Shown: positions 1 through 9,427 of the stretch, in pieces
How positions within the stretch are numbered: the stretch's first letter is position 1
How the letters are laid out: every line of letters starts with the position of its first letter
Notes under the pieces: generated by a model
Database searches by the model: none
The model's input: only the letters and a program-made list of their open reading frames with translations
Told to the model about the DNA's origin: nothing
Position numbers and translations under genes: made by a program
NCBI GenBank assembly: GCA_964607675.1
Contig: CAZSLC010000007.1
Coordinates: forward strand, 11,076 to 75,075
DNA length: 64,000 nucleotides
Direction: 5' to 3'
Source: CAZSLC01 sp964607675
GTDB lineage: Bacteria; Bacteroidota; Bacteroidia; Bacteroidales; UBA932

Positions 1-782
1 GAAAAAAAATCCCCACATTGATTCAGGAACAAAATTCCTATGCTGGATTGACCAATAAAATATTAAGCAAAAGGGTCTCTAAAATATGCGTCGCATATAG
101 CGGCATGGAGAGATTCTTCCCAAAGGAAAAAATAATATTTACTGGTAATCCTATACGTGGTGAAATAAGACCATATACCAAAGAGGAAAAGGATCAAGCA
201 TACAAACATTTTGGCCTCGACCCCAATTTGCCATGTGTAGTGGTAGTTGGAGGGAGCCTTGGCTGTGGCACCTTCAACAGAATCATGAGACAGTGGGGAG
301 AAGAAAAAGGGGAAAATAGTAATTACCAGATAGTATGGCAGAGTGGAAAATACTACCACAATCAAATAGAAGAATACTTTTCAACCCTCCCCTCTCGAGT
401 TGAAAATGGTTGGAGGAAATATGGGCATCTTACCAATGGTGATTTTATCGCAGAGATGGGAAAAGCATTTGCAGCAGCAGACATTATCATCTCAAGGGCA
501 GGTGCTGGAACTATTTCCGAACTTTGCGTAGCTGGGAAAGCTTCCATCTTCGTCCCCTCTCCCGTAGTGGCAGAAGACCACCAAACACACAATGCGAAGG
601 CATTGGTTGAAAAAGATGCAGCTCTAATGGTTAGCGATGCGCAAGCTGATAATCAACTGATTGCCACCCTTGAAAAGCTACTAAGTGAGAGGGAAGAAAT
701 AAAAAAATTAGAGAACAATATACTCTCTCTTGCCAAACCAAATGCGGCAAATGAGATAGCTAAAGAGGTGATGTCATTATGA
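1..782 (+). CDS. murG: UDP-GlcNAc:lipid I transferase MurG, C-terminal part (cut by window edge)
   Basis: Final step of lipid II synthesis: moves GlcNAc from UDP-GlcNAc onto undecaprenyl-PP-MurNAc-pentapeptide at the inner face of the cytoplasmic membrane. The frame is open from base 3 through the left edge. The TTG at 18 is not the start, because the codons before it (KKIPT) run straight into the family stretch LIQEQNSYAGLTNK. About 259 codons are visible of a usual ~360. Seen in order: the GGSLGCGTFN loop opening the C-terminal Rossmann domain, the SRAGAGTISEL donor-binding signature, and PSPVVAEDHQTHNA. Its stop overlaps the murC start (ATGA), as expected in a dcw cluster. Identification is firm; only the N-terminal domain is missing. 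Confidence 0.96.
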   Translation, partial: KKIPTLIQEQNSYAGLTNKILSKRVSKICVAYSGMERFFPKEKIIFTGNPIRGEIRPYTKEEKDQAYKHFGLDPNLPCVVVVGGSLGCGTFNRIMRQWGEEKGENSNYQIVWQSGKYYHNQIEEYFSTLPSRVENGWRKYGHLTNGDFIAEMGKAFAAADIIISRAGAGTISELCVAGKASIFVPSPVVAEDHQTHNAKALVEKDAALMVSDAQADNQLIATLEKLLSEREEIKKLENNILSLAKPNAANEIAKEVMSL

Positions 783-2128
783 AAATTAAAAATGTATATT
801 TCATAGGAATAGGAGGAATAGGGATGAGTGCCATAGCAAGGTACTACAATCATGCAGGGGCCAAAGTCAGTGGATACGACAAGACTCCAAGCAAGATCAC
901 TGACGCCCTCATCGAAGAGGGGATAGAAATCCATTTTGCAGAAAGGGTAGATCTAATCCCCAAAGAGACGAAGGAGACACTTGTTATTTACACCCCCGCC
1001 ATACCCAATCAGATGTCTGAACTAAAATATGTTCAAGACAACGGCTATCGCCTCATCAAACGATCCAAGGCCCTTGGCGAGATTGCCTCCACTCAAAAAT
1101 GCCTTGCAGTTGCTGGAACCCATGGTAAAACTACCACCAGCACTATGCTCGCACACCTACTCACCAGCTCAGGTGAGGGATGCAATGCATTCCTTGGCGG
1201 TATATCAAAGAACTACCACACCAACCTGCTATTGAGCAAAAGCAAAATCCTTGTTGCAGAAGCAGACGAATTTGATAGGTCATTTCTCCAATTATTTCCA
1301 GAAATATCGCTTATCACCTCCACAGATGCCGACCACCTTGATATCTACAACGACCACAAAACAATGGTAGAGGCCTTCAAAGAGTTCGGGAAGCAAACCA
1401 AAGAGGCACTGGTGGTAAAAAAAGGATTGGAGGGTCTTTTCGATACTAAAGCAAAGATTTACACTTACTCCTTTGACAAGGGGGGTGATTTTTACCCAAC
1501 CGACATCATGTTAGATCAGTGCGGATATTTCACCTTTACACTTATCACACCATTTGGAAAGATCGAAGGGTGCAAAATAGGAACCCCTGGGTGGATCAAT
1601 GTCGAAAATGGGATAGGTGCCTCCGCAATAGCCATGCTACACGGCACATCCCATGAGAAAATAAAACAAGGGCTACTCTCCTTCCAAGGAGTAGAGAGAA
1701 GACTCGACATTCACGTCAACACTCCAAAGCACTCATATATAGATGACTATGCCCACCACCCAAGGGAAATTGCTGCTGCCATCGCCTCCATCAGGGAGAT
1801 ATTTCCAAACAGAAAGCTATGTGCAATATTTCAACCCCACCTCTACACTAGAACGAGAGATTTCTATAAGGACTTTGCTGAGAGCCTAAGTGCACTTGAC
1901 GAAGTAATTCTTCTCCCTATATACCCAGCAAGGGAGCTTCCTATACAGGGGATACAATCAGAAATCATACTTGATCTAATCACTGTCAAAAATAAAAAAA
2001 TCGTCGATAAGGAGGAGTTGATGAGCGAACTCAGTCGAAGGGAAATAGATATAATCATTACTTTTGGAGCAGGTGACATAGACAGATTTATACCCAAAAT
2101 TACCCAATTAGTAAAAGATCTTAAATAA
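779..2128 (+). CDS. murC: UDP-N-acetylmuramate--L-alanine ligase MurC
   Basis: Cytoplasmic Mur ligase that adds L-Ala to UDP-MurNAc with ATP, starting the peptidoglycan stem peptide. The 449 residues match the family length. Seen: N-terminal nucleotide-sugar loop GIGGIGMSA (about residues 10-18), P-loop GTHGKTTTS in the central ATP domain (about 112-120), and DDYAHHPREI (about 321-330), the conserved start of the C-terminal domain. The ATG overlaps the murG stop by four bases, and ftsQ starts on the base after the murC stop, so the three are translationally linked. Confidence 0.97.
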   Translation: MKIKNVYFIGIGGIGMSAIARYYNHAGAKVSGYDKTPSKITDALIEEGIEIHFAERVDLIPKETKETLVIYTPAIPNQMSELKYVQDNGYRLIKRSKALGEIASTQKCLAVAGTHGKTTTSTMLAHLLTSSGEGCNAFLGGISKNYHTNLLLSKSKILVAEADEFDRSFLQLFPEISLITSTDADHLDIYNDHKTMVEAFKEFGKQTKEALVVKKGLEGLFDTKAKIYTYSFDKGGDFYPTDIMLDQCGYFTFTLITPFGKIEGCKIGTPGWINVENGIGASAIAMLHGTSHEKIKQGLLSFQGVERRLDIHVNTPKHSYIDDYAHHPREIAAAIASIREIFPNRKLCAIFQPHLYTRTRDFYKDFAESLSALDEVILLPIYPARELPIQGIQSEIILDLITVKNKKIVDKEELMSELSRREIDIIITFGAGDIDRFIPKITQLVKDLK

Positions 2129-2938
2129 ATGGTAAAAAAAATCTTTACATACTTTTTCATTTTTCTACTTACAATAATATTTGCAAGTTATTTTTATTTT
2201 GTATCTCTTCTAAAATCCAAGGGAAATGAAAAAGAAATATGTAACGAGATGACCATTAAAGTATTAGATAGTGCCGAACTCTCCTTTGTGAGTAAAAAAG
2301 AGATTGCCGATCTTATAATAAGACACCCAAACAGTCCAATAGGAAAAAATATAAATGATATAAAACTATATGAATTAGAGACATATCTCAACTCACAAAG
2401 TGGAATTAAACAAAGTGAGATTGCTGTTAAACGAGACGGAAATATGTTGATCAATGTGACACAAAGAAGGCCCATAATGAGGATACAAAGCGATGAATAT
2501 GGAGGATTCTATGTTGACGAAACCGAATATATATTTCCCGTCTTGAAAACATTTACATATCATGTTCCAATAATTACTGGTCATATTCCCATTCAGCTCA
2601 ATGAAGGACACAGAGGGAAAGTATCAGAAGAGGGAGAGCATTGGCTCTCTAAAATGATTGATCTCAGCCACTATATCAATGATAGACCGATACTAAGCTC
2701 GCAGATACAACAAATCAATATAGAAAAAAATGGGGAGTTGAAGATGTACCCAACAAAGGGCAATCAAATAATCATTTTCGGTAAAGTTGATGATATCGAA
2801 TATAAATTCAGTAAATTAGCAACCTTTTATGACAATATACTTCCGTTGTACGGATGGGATAAATATTCGGATATAGATTTAAGATTTTCCGATCAAATTG
2901 TATGTAAGAAAACGAATAAAACCAAAGAATATGAGTAA
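2129..2938 (+). CDS. ftsQ: Cell division protein FtsQ
   Basis: Bitopic divisome protein. Called from position (murC-ftsQ-ftsA-ftsZ) and architecture: a short cytoplasmic KKIF start, one hydrophobic helix at about residues 5-26, then an extracytoplasmic part of about 240 residues beginning with a POTRA-like section (around residues 40-110) ending in a VTQRRPIMRI stretch typical of FtsQ/DivIB. Sequence is poorly conserved in this family, so the context carries much of the call. The ATG follows the murC stop with no spacer; the last 8 bases overlap the ftsA start. At 269 residues it is of normal length. Confidence 0.88.
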   Translation: MVKKIFTYFFIFLLTIIFASYFYFVSLLKSKGNEKEICNEMTIKVLDSAELSFVSKKEIADLIIRHPNSPIGKNINDIKLYELETYLNSQSGIKQSEIAVKRDGNMLINVTQRRPIMRIQSDEYGGFYVDETEYIFPVLKTFTYHVPIITGHIPIQLNEGHRGKVSEEGEHWLSKMIDLSHYINDRPILSSQIQQINIEKNGELKMYPTKGNQIIIFGKVDDIEYKFSKLATFYDNILPLYGWDKYSDIDLRFSDQIVCKKTNKTKEYE

Positions 2939-4301
2939 TTATATAACTGCAATCGACTTAGGAAGCTACAAAGTAGCTACCATCGTAGGAGAAAAAAGGG
3001 ACACAGAAGTAATCGTTGTTGGTTATAGCGAAGTACCCTCTGAGGGCATTGTCCGCGGAGAGGTACTAAATATCCAAAAGGCTACAGATTGCATCAGCAA
3101 GACAATCAATCAAATAGAGGCTCAGATAGGTGATCCTGACTTTAGAATAGATACCCTATATGTTGGCATTTCCATACACAATTTAAAATGCGCCCAAGAC
3201 ACCACCTCCATTACAAGAGTATCATCGTCAGAGATCACTTCTAAAGAGATATCTGATATGCTCTCTAAGATATTGAATAAAAGTATAGGCACTAACGAAA
3301 AGGTTATCCACGTTGTTGCACAATGCTACAACATTGACGATGAAAACATGGGGATAAAAGATCCAGTTGGCGTATGCGGAAAAGAGGTCACAGGTATTTA
3401 TAAACTTTTTATTGGTAAAAAGGAGAGCAGCAGCAACACTGACAAAGTACTTAAACGTCTCTCAATCACACCAACAAAAGAGATACTTACACCACTGGCC
3501 TCAGCAAGAGCCATCCTCACAAAGGAAGATATGGAGCTTGGCGTTGCAATGATAGACATAGGTGGAGGGACCACTGATTTGGTGATTTACAAAGACAATC
3601 TATTGCAACATATTGCAATACTACCAATTGCTGGCAATTCAATAACTGAAGATATCAGACAAGTGTGTGGAATTCCATATCGTTTTGCTGAGAAAATAAA
3701 AAAGGACTACGGTACAGCATTAAGCGAATATGCATCGGAGAAAAAAACAATTTTAGTAGAGAATACTGATGGTACTTTCACAAAGCGTTTCCCTTTAGGG
3801 CTGTTGGCTCAGACAATAGAGGCAAGGCTGAGAGAGATCATTGCCACCATATATCAAGAAATAAACACAGTGATACCCATTGAAAAGTTAGGCTCTGGAA
3901 TTGTCCTAACAGGTGGATGTGCTAATACTACACTTATACAATATCTCACAAAAAAGCTCACTAAAACAGATGTCAAAATTGCATTTCCAGATAGCACAAA
4001 GGTCAAGAGCTCGATAGATGCCAACTTCTACAACACAAAAGCATCCACAGTGATAGGTCTTTTGCTCACAGCCTCAGATGAATTTGAAGAGACATCGACA
4101 ATCAATCCGCTTGACACACAACCTCAAACCATTTTTGACATAAATACGATTCCTACTAAAGAAGAGAAAAAAGAATCTGAAGAGAAAACAATAAAAGAAC
4201 CTGAAAAGAAAAAAGAGAAACCAAAGAAAGAGAAAAGGGGTGGATTTTTCGGAGATTTTTTCTTCACAGACTCGGATAAAACAGAAGATAACGAAGCATA
4301 A
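2931..4301 (+). CDS. ftsA: Cell division protein FtsA
   Basis: Actin-like ATPase that tethers FtsZ filaments to the membrane. I take ATG 2931 (MSNYITAIDLGSYK) as the start, giving 456 residues; the frame can be extended to a TTG at 2898, but that would lie deeper inside ftsQ and adds a non-family peptide. Seen: phosphate-1 loop AIDLGSYK, the phosphate-2 loop IDIGGGTTDL (about residue 210), and the adenosine motif VLTGGCANT near residue 325. The C-terminus is a long Lys/Glu-rich linker followed by GGFFGDFFF, a plausible amphipathic membrane-targeting helix. ftsZ begins 10 bases after the stop. Confidence 0.95.
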   Translation: MSNYITAIDLGSYKVATIVGEKRDTEVIVVGYSEVPSEGIVRGEVLNIQKATDCISKTINQIEAQIGDPDFRIDTLYVGISIHNLKCAQDTTSITRVSSSEITSKEISDMLSKILNKSIGTNEKVIHVVAQCYNIDDENMGIKDPVGVCGKEVTGIYKLFIGKKESSSNTDKVLKRLSITPTKEILTPLASARAILTKEDMELGVAMIDIGGGTTDLVIYKDNLLQHIAILPIAGNSITEDIRQVCGIPYRFAEKIKKDYGTALSEYASEKKTILVENTDGTFTKRFPLGLLAQTIEARLREIIATIYQEINTVIPIEKLGSGIVLTGGCANTTLIQYLTKKLTKTDVKIAFPDSTKVKSSIDANFYNTKASTVIGLLLTASDEFEETSTINPLDTQPQTIFDINTIPTKEEKKESEEKTIKEPEKKKEKPKKEKRGGFFGDFFFTDSDKTEDNEA

Positions 4302-4311
4302 AACACAACAG

Positions 4312-5553
4312 ATGATGGAAGATAACACAATAACAACGATTTTTCCAACCAATTGGAAACGAAACAACTCTCTCATCAAAGTAATTGGTGTTGGAGGTGG
4401 TGGTAACAATGCAGTCTCACAAATGTTTTCAGATGGGATTGAAGATGTAGAATTTCTCGTATGCAACACAGACAGCCAAGCGTTGATCGACTCTCCAGTC
4501 ATTGAAAAGCTTCAATTAGGGCAGGGATTAGGGGCAGGTTGCGACCCAGAAAAGGCCAAAAACGACGCCATTGAAGCAGAAGAAAAGATCAAAGAGCTAC
4601 TCAGCGAAGGGACACAAATGATATTCATTACCGCAGGTATGGGGGGAGGAACAGGGACAGGAGCTGCCCCAATCATTGCCAAAATCGCAAAAGATCTTAA
4701 AATTCTCACAATAGCAGTAGTCACACTACCCTTTAGAGACGAAGGTCTCGAATTTTTAAGAAGGGCACACGAGGGGATTCAAGAATTATCACAATATGTT
4801 GACTCACTGCTTGTAATCGACAACCAAAAGTTGTATGAAATATACGGAGACCTCAGTATCATCGATGCATTCAAAAAAGCCGATAGCATCCTAAGCACAG
4901 CAGTAAAAGGAATTGCAGAGATCATAACAAAAAAAGGATACATCAATGTTGACTTCGCCGATGTAAGGATGGTGATGAAAAAAAGTGGAATGGCACTAAT
5001 GGGGATAGGGGAAGGGAGTGGAGAGGACAGAGTAGTGCAAGCTGTTGAACAAGCATTTACATCACCTCTTCTCAATGATTACGACCTCAAGACAGCCAAG
5101 AGTGCCCTCATCAATATCACCTCTTCAAAAGATCAAAAAAATTGCCTCAAGATGTCCGAACTTGAGAAGATAATGGACTATGTAAAGGAATACACAGGCT
5201 CAGCATTCAATTTTAAAAGAGGGGTTGTTTATGATGACACCATCACAGATAGCACTATCCGCATCACCATAGTGGCAACAGGATTCAGAATGCATCTTGC
5301 TCCTGCTCCAAAAGAGTCATACATAGATGACGAGGACACAATAAAAATCGTAGTTTCAGAAAAAAATGAAGAGTCAGATCTTCAAGTAATAAACATCCCG
5401 ATTCAGGTACCTACCACAAGCATAGATGTCTCTCCTATCGATCTTTCACAAATACCTACATACAAATTTGGAGAAAGCAATACAGAGATGGAGAATGAGC
5501 CTGCAATTGAGAGAATAAAAAGAATCCAAAAACAAAAAATCGAACAACAATGA
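4312..5553 (+). CDS. ftsZ: Cell division GTPase FtsZ
   Basis: Tubulin homologue forming the Z-ring. Two adjacent ATGs (4312 and 4315) can start it; the frame extends upstream only by overlapping ftsA. About 413 residues. Seen: GGGGNNAVSQMF near the N-terminus, the tubulin signature GGGTGTGAAP (about residues 105-115), and the T7 catalytic loop NVDFADV, which completes the GTPase site of the next subunit. The variable linker ends in a basic tail (IERIKRIQKQ) that probably serves as the C-terminal FtsA-binding peptide. The stop overlaps the gltX start by ATGA. Confidence 0.98.
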   Translation: MMEDNTITTIFPTNWKRNNSLIKVIGVGGGGNNAVSQMFSDGIEDVEFLVCNTDSQALIDSPVIEKLQLGQGLGAGCDPEKAKNDAIEAEEKIKELLSEGTQMIFITAGMGGGTGTGAAPIIAKIAKDLKILTIAVVTLPFRDEGLEFLRRAHEGIQELSQYVDSLLVIDNQKLYEIYGDLSIIDAFKKADSILSTAVKGIAEIITKKGYINVDFADVRMVMKKSGMALMGIGEGSGEDRVVQAVEQAFTSPLLNDYDLKTAKSALINITSSKDQKNCLKMSELEKIMDYVKEYTGSAFNFKRGVVYDDTITDSTIRITIVATGFRMHLAPAPKESYIDDEDTIKIVVSEKNEESDLQVINIPIQVPTTSIDVSPIDLSQIPTYKFGESNTEMENEPAIERIKRIQKQKIEQQ

Positions 5554-7106
5554 GACCAGAAAGAAAACGAAGAGTACGATTTGCACCAAGCCCAACAGGA
5601 CCTCTCCATATGGGAGGCGTGAGGACAGCTCTTTACAACTATCTATATGCTAAACAAGTAGGTGGAGATTTCCTCCTTAGAATAGAAGACACCGACTCTC
5701 AACGATTTGTCCCAGGGGCAGAAGAGTATATCATAGAAGCTCTCAGATGGTGTGGCATCTATCCAGATGAAGGTGTTGATGCAAATGGCAAAATGGTTGA
5801 GACCCCATCGGAGAGGCACCCTCACGCTCCATATAGACAGTCACAAAGAAAGGATATCTATAAGAAATATGCCCAAGAGTTGATAGAGAAAGGGTATGCA
5901 TACTATGCCTTTGACACATCAGAGGATTTAGAAACCCTTCGCAAAGAAAAAGAGACCAAAGGTGATATTTTCACATACAACCACCAAACAAGAAACGAAC
6001 TTCGCAACTCCATCACCCTCCCCAAAGAGGAGTGCGAAAGGTTAATCAAAGAGGGTAATAATTGGACCATACGTTTTAAAATGCCAGGAGAGAGAGTAGT
6101 TAAAATGAAAGACCTCATTCGTGGCGACATAGAGATAAACACCTCAACCCTCGATGATAAGGTGCTATGGAAAGCCATAGACACTCTCCCAACTTACCAC
6201 CTTGCCAACATAGTAGATGACCATCTGATGGAGATAACCGATGTCATCAGGGGTGAAGAATGGCTTCCCTCCCTCCCTCTCCACTACCTTCTTTACGAAG
6301 CATTCGGATGGGAAGAGAGTCGTCCCAATTTTGCCCATTTATCCCTACTACTCAAACCTGATGGTAAAGGGAAACTCAGTAAAAGAGACGGCGACAGGTT
6401 AGGATTCCCTGTATTTCCCCTCAAATGGACCTCCCCCACTGGAGAGGTTTCAAGAGGCTACCGCGAGGATGGATACTTCCCAGAAGCATTTATCAACATC
6501 CTTGCCCTCTTGGGATGGAACCCTGGCACAGAACAGGAGATTTTCACCCTTGAAGAACTAATACAAGCATTCTCCCTCGATAGAGTGGTCAAATCTGGAG
6601 CAAAATTCAACCCTGAAAAGGCAAAATGGTTCAATCAAGAATATCTACGAGGGAAAAATGATAACGAATTAGCACAACTATTCAACGTAATATTAAAGGA
6701 ACATAATATATCAGCATCACTTCCTTATATTGAGAAAGTATGTGGCTTGATCAAAGAGAGGGCACACTTCATTTCAGACTTCTGGGAGCTTTCAGATTAC
6801 TTCTTTCAAGCCCCACAAGAATATGATCAACAAGTAGTTAAGAAATTCTGGAAAGAAGAGACCGTAGCAGAAATTGCTAAAATAGCAAAATACATCTCCT
6901 CAATAAGTCCATTTGACAAAGAAAACATCGAAGAGGAGCTCCACAACTATATCAACGACAACAATCTCCCAATGGGTAAAATCATGAATTCCATCAGGTT
7001 GTCATTGGTCGGAGCTTCTAAAGGACCAGGAGTTGCTGATATAATGGCATTGTTAGGGAAAAAAGAGACTATCCAAAGAATAGAAAAAGCCATCAAGACT
7101 ATTTAA
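5550..7106 (+). CDS. gltX: Glutamyl-tRNA synthetase
   Basis: Class I synthetase charging tRNA-Glu (possibly also tRNA-Gln in a non-discriminating form; not decidable here). The 518 residues match the family. Seen: the HIGH-type motif PSPTGPLHMGG (residues 13-23), RIEDTD shortly after, and the KMSKS loop as GKLSKRDGDRLG (about residue 275). The C-terminal helical anticodon domain runs to the end. The ATG overlaps the ftsZ stop, so it appears co-transcribed with the division genes, unlike the usual Bacteroidota arrangement. Its last 8 bases overlap the convergent galE stop region. Confidence 0.97.
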   Translation: MRPERKRRVRFAPSPTGPLHMGGVRTALYNYLYAKQVGGDFLLRIEDTDSQRFVPGAEEYIIEALRWCGIYPDEGVDANGKMVETPSERHPHAPYRQSQRKDIYKKYAQELIEKGYAYYAFDTSEDLETLRKEKETKGDIFTYNHQTRNELRNSITLPKEECERLIKEGNNWTIRFKMPGERVVKMKDLIRGDIEINTSTLDDKVLWKAIDTLPTYHLANIVDDHLMEITDVIRGEEWLPSLPLHYLLYEAFGWEESRPNFAHLSLLLKPDGKGKLSKRDGDRLGFPVFPLKWTSPTGEVSRGYREDGYFPEAFINILALLGWNPGTEQEIFTLEELIQAFSLDRVVKSGAKFNPEKAKWFNQEYLRGKNDNELAQLFNVILKEHNISASLPYIEKVCGLIKERAHFISDFWELSDYFFQAPQEYDQQVVKKFWKEETVAEIAKIAKYISSISPFDKENIEEELHNYINDNNLPMGKIMNSIRLSLVGASKGPGVADIMALLGKKETIQRIEKAIKTI

Positions 7107-8139
7107 TACCACGTAACTTTTTTTCCCAATTCCAAGCAGAACAAAGGACCTCTTCAATAGGGGTTGCGGCCCTCCAATGCAATTGCTGATTTGCTTTTTC
7201 AGGATTAGCCCACACTTTAACCACATCCCCAACTCTTCGTGGTGCAAACTTGTATTTTAAATTGACTCCTGTAGAGTGAATAAAACATTTCACCAATTGA
7301 AGAGTAGAAAGTCCCACGCCAGTACCAAGGTTGAACACATCAAAATGATCCTCACCCCCCCTCTTTCTCACCATATCCACTGCAGCCACATGTGCCTTAG
7401 CTAGGTCACACACATATATATAGTCTCTGATACAGGTGCCATCTGGAGTATCATAATCGTCTCCGAAGATAGATAGAGACTCCCTTATACCAGCAGCCGT
7501 CTGAGTTATATAGGGGACAAGATTCTGAGGTACTCCGACAGATAGCTCCCCTATTTTTGCAGAAGGGTGAGCCCCAATAGGGTTAAAATATCTCAATGAA
7601 ACTACATTTAGTCCTATTTTTGCCTTCACCGCATCTGTAAGCACCCCTTCGCATATTTGTTTAGTACTTCCATAAGGAGAGGTTGCTGGTTGCATAGGGG
7701 CATCCTCTGAGACAGGAAGATCCTTATCTTCTGGATCTCCATACACCGTACAAGAGGAAGAAAACACAATAGAAGAACCTCGCTTAGCAGAGAGAAGTTC
7801 AACAAGATTAAGGAGCGACAATAAGTTATTTTTATAATACTTCAAAGGGTTGGCCACACTCTCACCCACAGCCTTATATGCAGCAAAATGTATGGCATAC
7901 ATAATATCAGGGTATTTCTCAAAAACTCTTTTAAAAGCTCCCAGATCACAACAATCAACTTCAACAAAAGGGATATCTTCTCCTAAAATATCTTTAATTC
8001 CTAAGAGTACATCTCTTGTTGAATTTGAAAAATTGTCAACCCCCACCACATCATATCCCGCCTCAACCAACTCAACAATAGTGTGTGAACCAATAAAACC
8101 AGTAGCACCAGTAACGAGAACCCTTCCTTTTTTATTCAT
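7099..8139 (-). CDS. galE: UDP-glucose 4-epimerase
   Basis: NAD-dependent extended SDR interconverting UDP-glucose and UDP-galactose (often also the N-acetyl forms), supplying galactose units for surface glycans. 346 residues, normal length. Seen: Rossmann loop TGATGFIGSH (about residues 10-19), catalytic Ser in FSSSCTVYG, and the catalytic pair in SPYGSTK (Tyr and Lys about residues 154-158). Convergent with gltX, the two coding ends sharing 8 bases with no visible terminator. Divergent from rpiB, with its own TATATTTG -7 box upstream. Confidence 0.95.
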   Translation of the reverse strand: MNKKGRVLVTGATGFIGSHTIVELVEAGYDVVGVDNFSNSTRDVLLGIKDILGEDIPFVEVDCCDLGAFKRVFEKYPDIMYAIHFAAYKAVGESVANPLKYYKNNLLSLLNLVELLSAKRGSSIVFSSSCTVYGDPEDKDLPVSEDAPMQPATSPYGSTKQICEGVLTDAVKAKIGLNVVSLRYFNPIGAHPSAKIGELSVGVPQNLVPYITQTAAGIRESLSIFGDDYDTPDGTCIRDYIYVCDLAKAHVAAVDMVRKRGGEDHFDVFNLGTGVGLSTLQLVKCFIHSTGVNLKYKFAPRRVGDVVKVWANPEKANQQLHWRAATPIEEVLCSAWNWEKKLRGIK

Positions 8140-8162
8140 TGCTTATAATCATTTAATAACTA

Positions 8163-8170
8163 CAAATATA
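8163..8170 (-). promoter_or_regulatory. Putative -7 promoter element for galE
   Basis: On the minus strand this reads TATATTTG, a perfect match to the Bacteroidota TAnnTTTG -7 element, about 24 bases before the galE ATG. No convincing -33 TTTG is seen at 19-21 bases upstream, so this is only a moderate candidate. Confidence 0.4.
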
Positions 8171-8201
8171 AATAGAATTTATGTTTACCCCATTTATTTT
8201 G

Positions 8202-8209
8202 TACTTTTG
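8202..8209 (+). promoter_or_regulatory. Putative -7 promoter element for the rpiB operon
   Basis: TACTTTTG matches TAnnTTTG and is followed by C, as in many Bacteroidota promoters. It lies 22 bases before the rpiB ATG at 8232. The -33 position holds only a weak TTTATG around 8178-8183. Confidence 0.45.
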
Positions 8210-8231
8210 CCAAACACAAAAAGATAACATA

Positions 8232-8660
8232 ATGATAGGAATAGCATCAGATCACGCAGGATATGAGTTAAAAGAGGCACTCATACCTTTTCTTAAAGAG
8301 AAAGGATTTCAAGTAAAAGACTTTGGGACACATTCATCAGAGAGTATGGATTATCCCGATGTAGCCCACCCACTTGCTTTAAGTGTTGAAAAAGGAGAAG
8401 TTGAAAAAGGGATAGCTATCTGTGGTTCAGGCAATGGTATAAGTATGACGGTAAACAAACATCAAGGGGTGAGGTGCGCATTATGCTGGACTCCAGAGCT
8501 CGCCTCCCTCGCCAGAGAACACAACAATGCCAATATACTATCACTACCTGCAAGGTTTATCTCTTTGGAGATGGCAAAAAAAATAGTAGATGCCTTCTTC
8601 GCTGCTCAATTTGAAGGGGGACGTCATCAAAGAAGGGTAGAAAAAATAGCCATCCAATGA
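8232..8660 (+). CDS. rpiB: Ribose 5-phosphate isomerase B
   Basis: Interconverts ribulose-5-P and ribose-5-P in the pentose phosphate pathway. I start at ATG 8232 (MIGIASDHAGYE), which puts the family N-terminus at residue 1 and gives 142 residues, the usual length; longer forms would run into the promoter. Seen: SDHAGYELK (residues 6-14), active-site region ICGSGNGISM with the catalytic Cys at about residue 64, and the conserved REHNNANIL near residue 97. First gene of a tight run; truB overlaps its stop by four bases. Confidence 0.95.
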   Translation: MIGIASDHAGYELKEALIPFLKEKGFQVKDFGTHSSESMDYPDVAHPLALSVEKGEVEKGIAICGSGNGISMTVNKHQGVRCALCWTPELASLAREHNNANILSLPARFISLEMAKKIVDAFFAAQFEGGRHQRRVEKIAIQ

Positions 8661-9382
8661 TAATAGACAAAGAGAACGCCGCCCCACTCTCAGATACTTT
8701 TGAAGAGTATGAGGATGGGTTCAACATTCTAATCAACAAACCCTACAGATGGACATCTGCTGATGTTGTAAGAAAAATCAAATTTAAGCTCCAACACCAT
8801 TTTAAGAAGAAAAATATCAAAGTAGGACATGCTGGTACGTTAGATCCGCTTGCAACAGGGGTACTTATATTAAGTGTCGGCAAAGCCACTAAACGATCTG
8901 AAGAGTTGCAGGCTCAAGTCAAAGAGTATATTGCAGAGATTACATTTGGAGCCACTACTCCAAGTTTCGATTTGGAAAAAGAGATAGATGCCACATACCC
9001 TTACGAACATATCACACTACCCCTTATAGAGAAAGCTCTCATTGATTTTATTGGAGAGCAGGAGCAACTTCCACCGATATACTCCGCTAAATTGATAAAC
9101 GGTATGCGAGCATACCAAAAAGCGAGGTTAGGTGAAGAAGTTGAACTTAAACACTCAATAATAAACATTTATTCGATTGATATTATCGATTATGTATGCC
9201 CCACGCTAACCATACGCATAAAATGCAGCAAAGGCACCTACATAAGGGCTTTGGCAAGGGATATTGGGATAGCACTTGAGAGTGGAGCACATTTAACAGC
9301 ACTCACCCGTACTGCCTCTGGCCAATTCTGCATTGAAAGATCAATTACAGTAGATGAATGTGAAATATTATTTAAAAATTAG
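8657..9382 (+). CDS. truB: tRNA pseudouridine-55 synthase TruB
   Basis: Converts U55 in the T-loop of tRNAs to pseudouridine. 241 residues, the short form without a large C-terminal PUA domain. Seen: INKPYRWTSADVV, then GHAGTLDPLATGVL (about residues 57-70) with the catalytic Asp, and CSKGTYIRALARDIG in the C-terminal half. ATGA overlap with rpiB; queA follows after 45 bases. Together with queA this is a small tRNA-modification pair. Confidence 0.96.
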   Translation: MIIDKENAAPLSDTFEEYEDGFNILINKPYRWTSADVVRKIKFKLQHHFKKKNIKVGHAGTLDPLATGVLILSVGKATKRSEELQAQVKEYIAEITFGATTPSFDLEKEIDATYPYEHITLPLIEKALIDFIGEQEQLPPIYSAKLINGMRAYQKARLGEEVELKHSIINIYSIDIIDYVCPTLTIRIKCSKGTYIRALARDIGIALESGAHLTALTRTASGQFCIERSITVDECEILFKN

Positions 9383-9427
9383 ACACAAAGTGAAACTTTT
9401 TTAAATAACAATCGTATAATAAACTAT

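Noticed and set aside
18..20. TTG as the start of a complete 254-residue murG
   Set aside because: The frame is open to the left edge and the codons before it continue the conserved MurG sequence; the gene is simply truncated by the window.
4074..4502. Minus-strand 142-codon frame across ftsA/ftsZ
   Set aside because: It is antisense to two strongly identified genes, with low-complexity Phe-rich sequence mirroring the Lys/Glu-rich FtsA tail.
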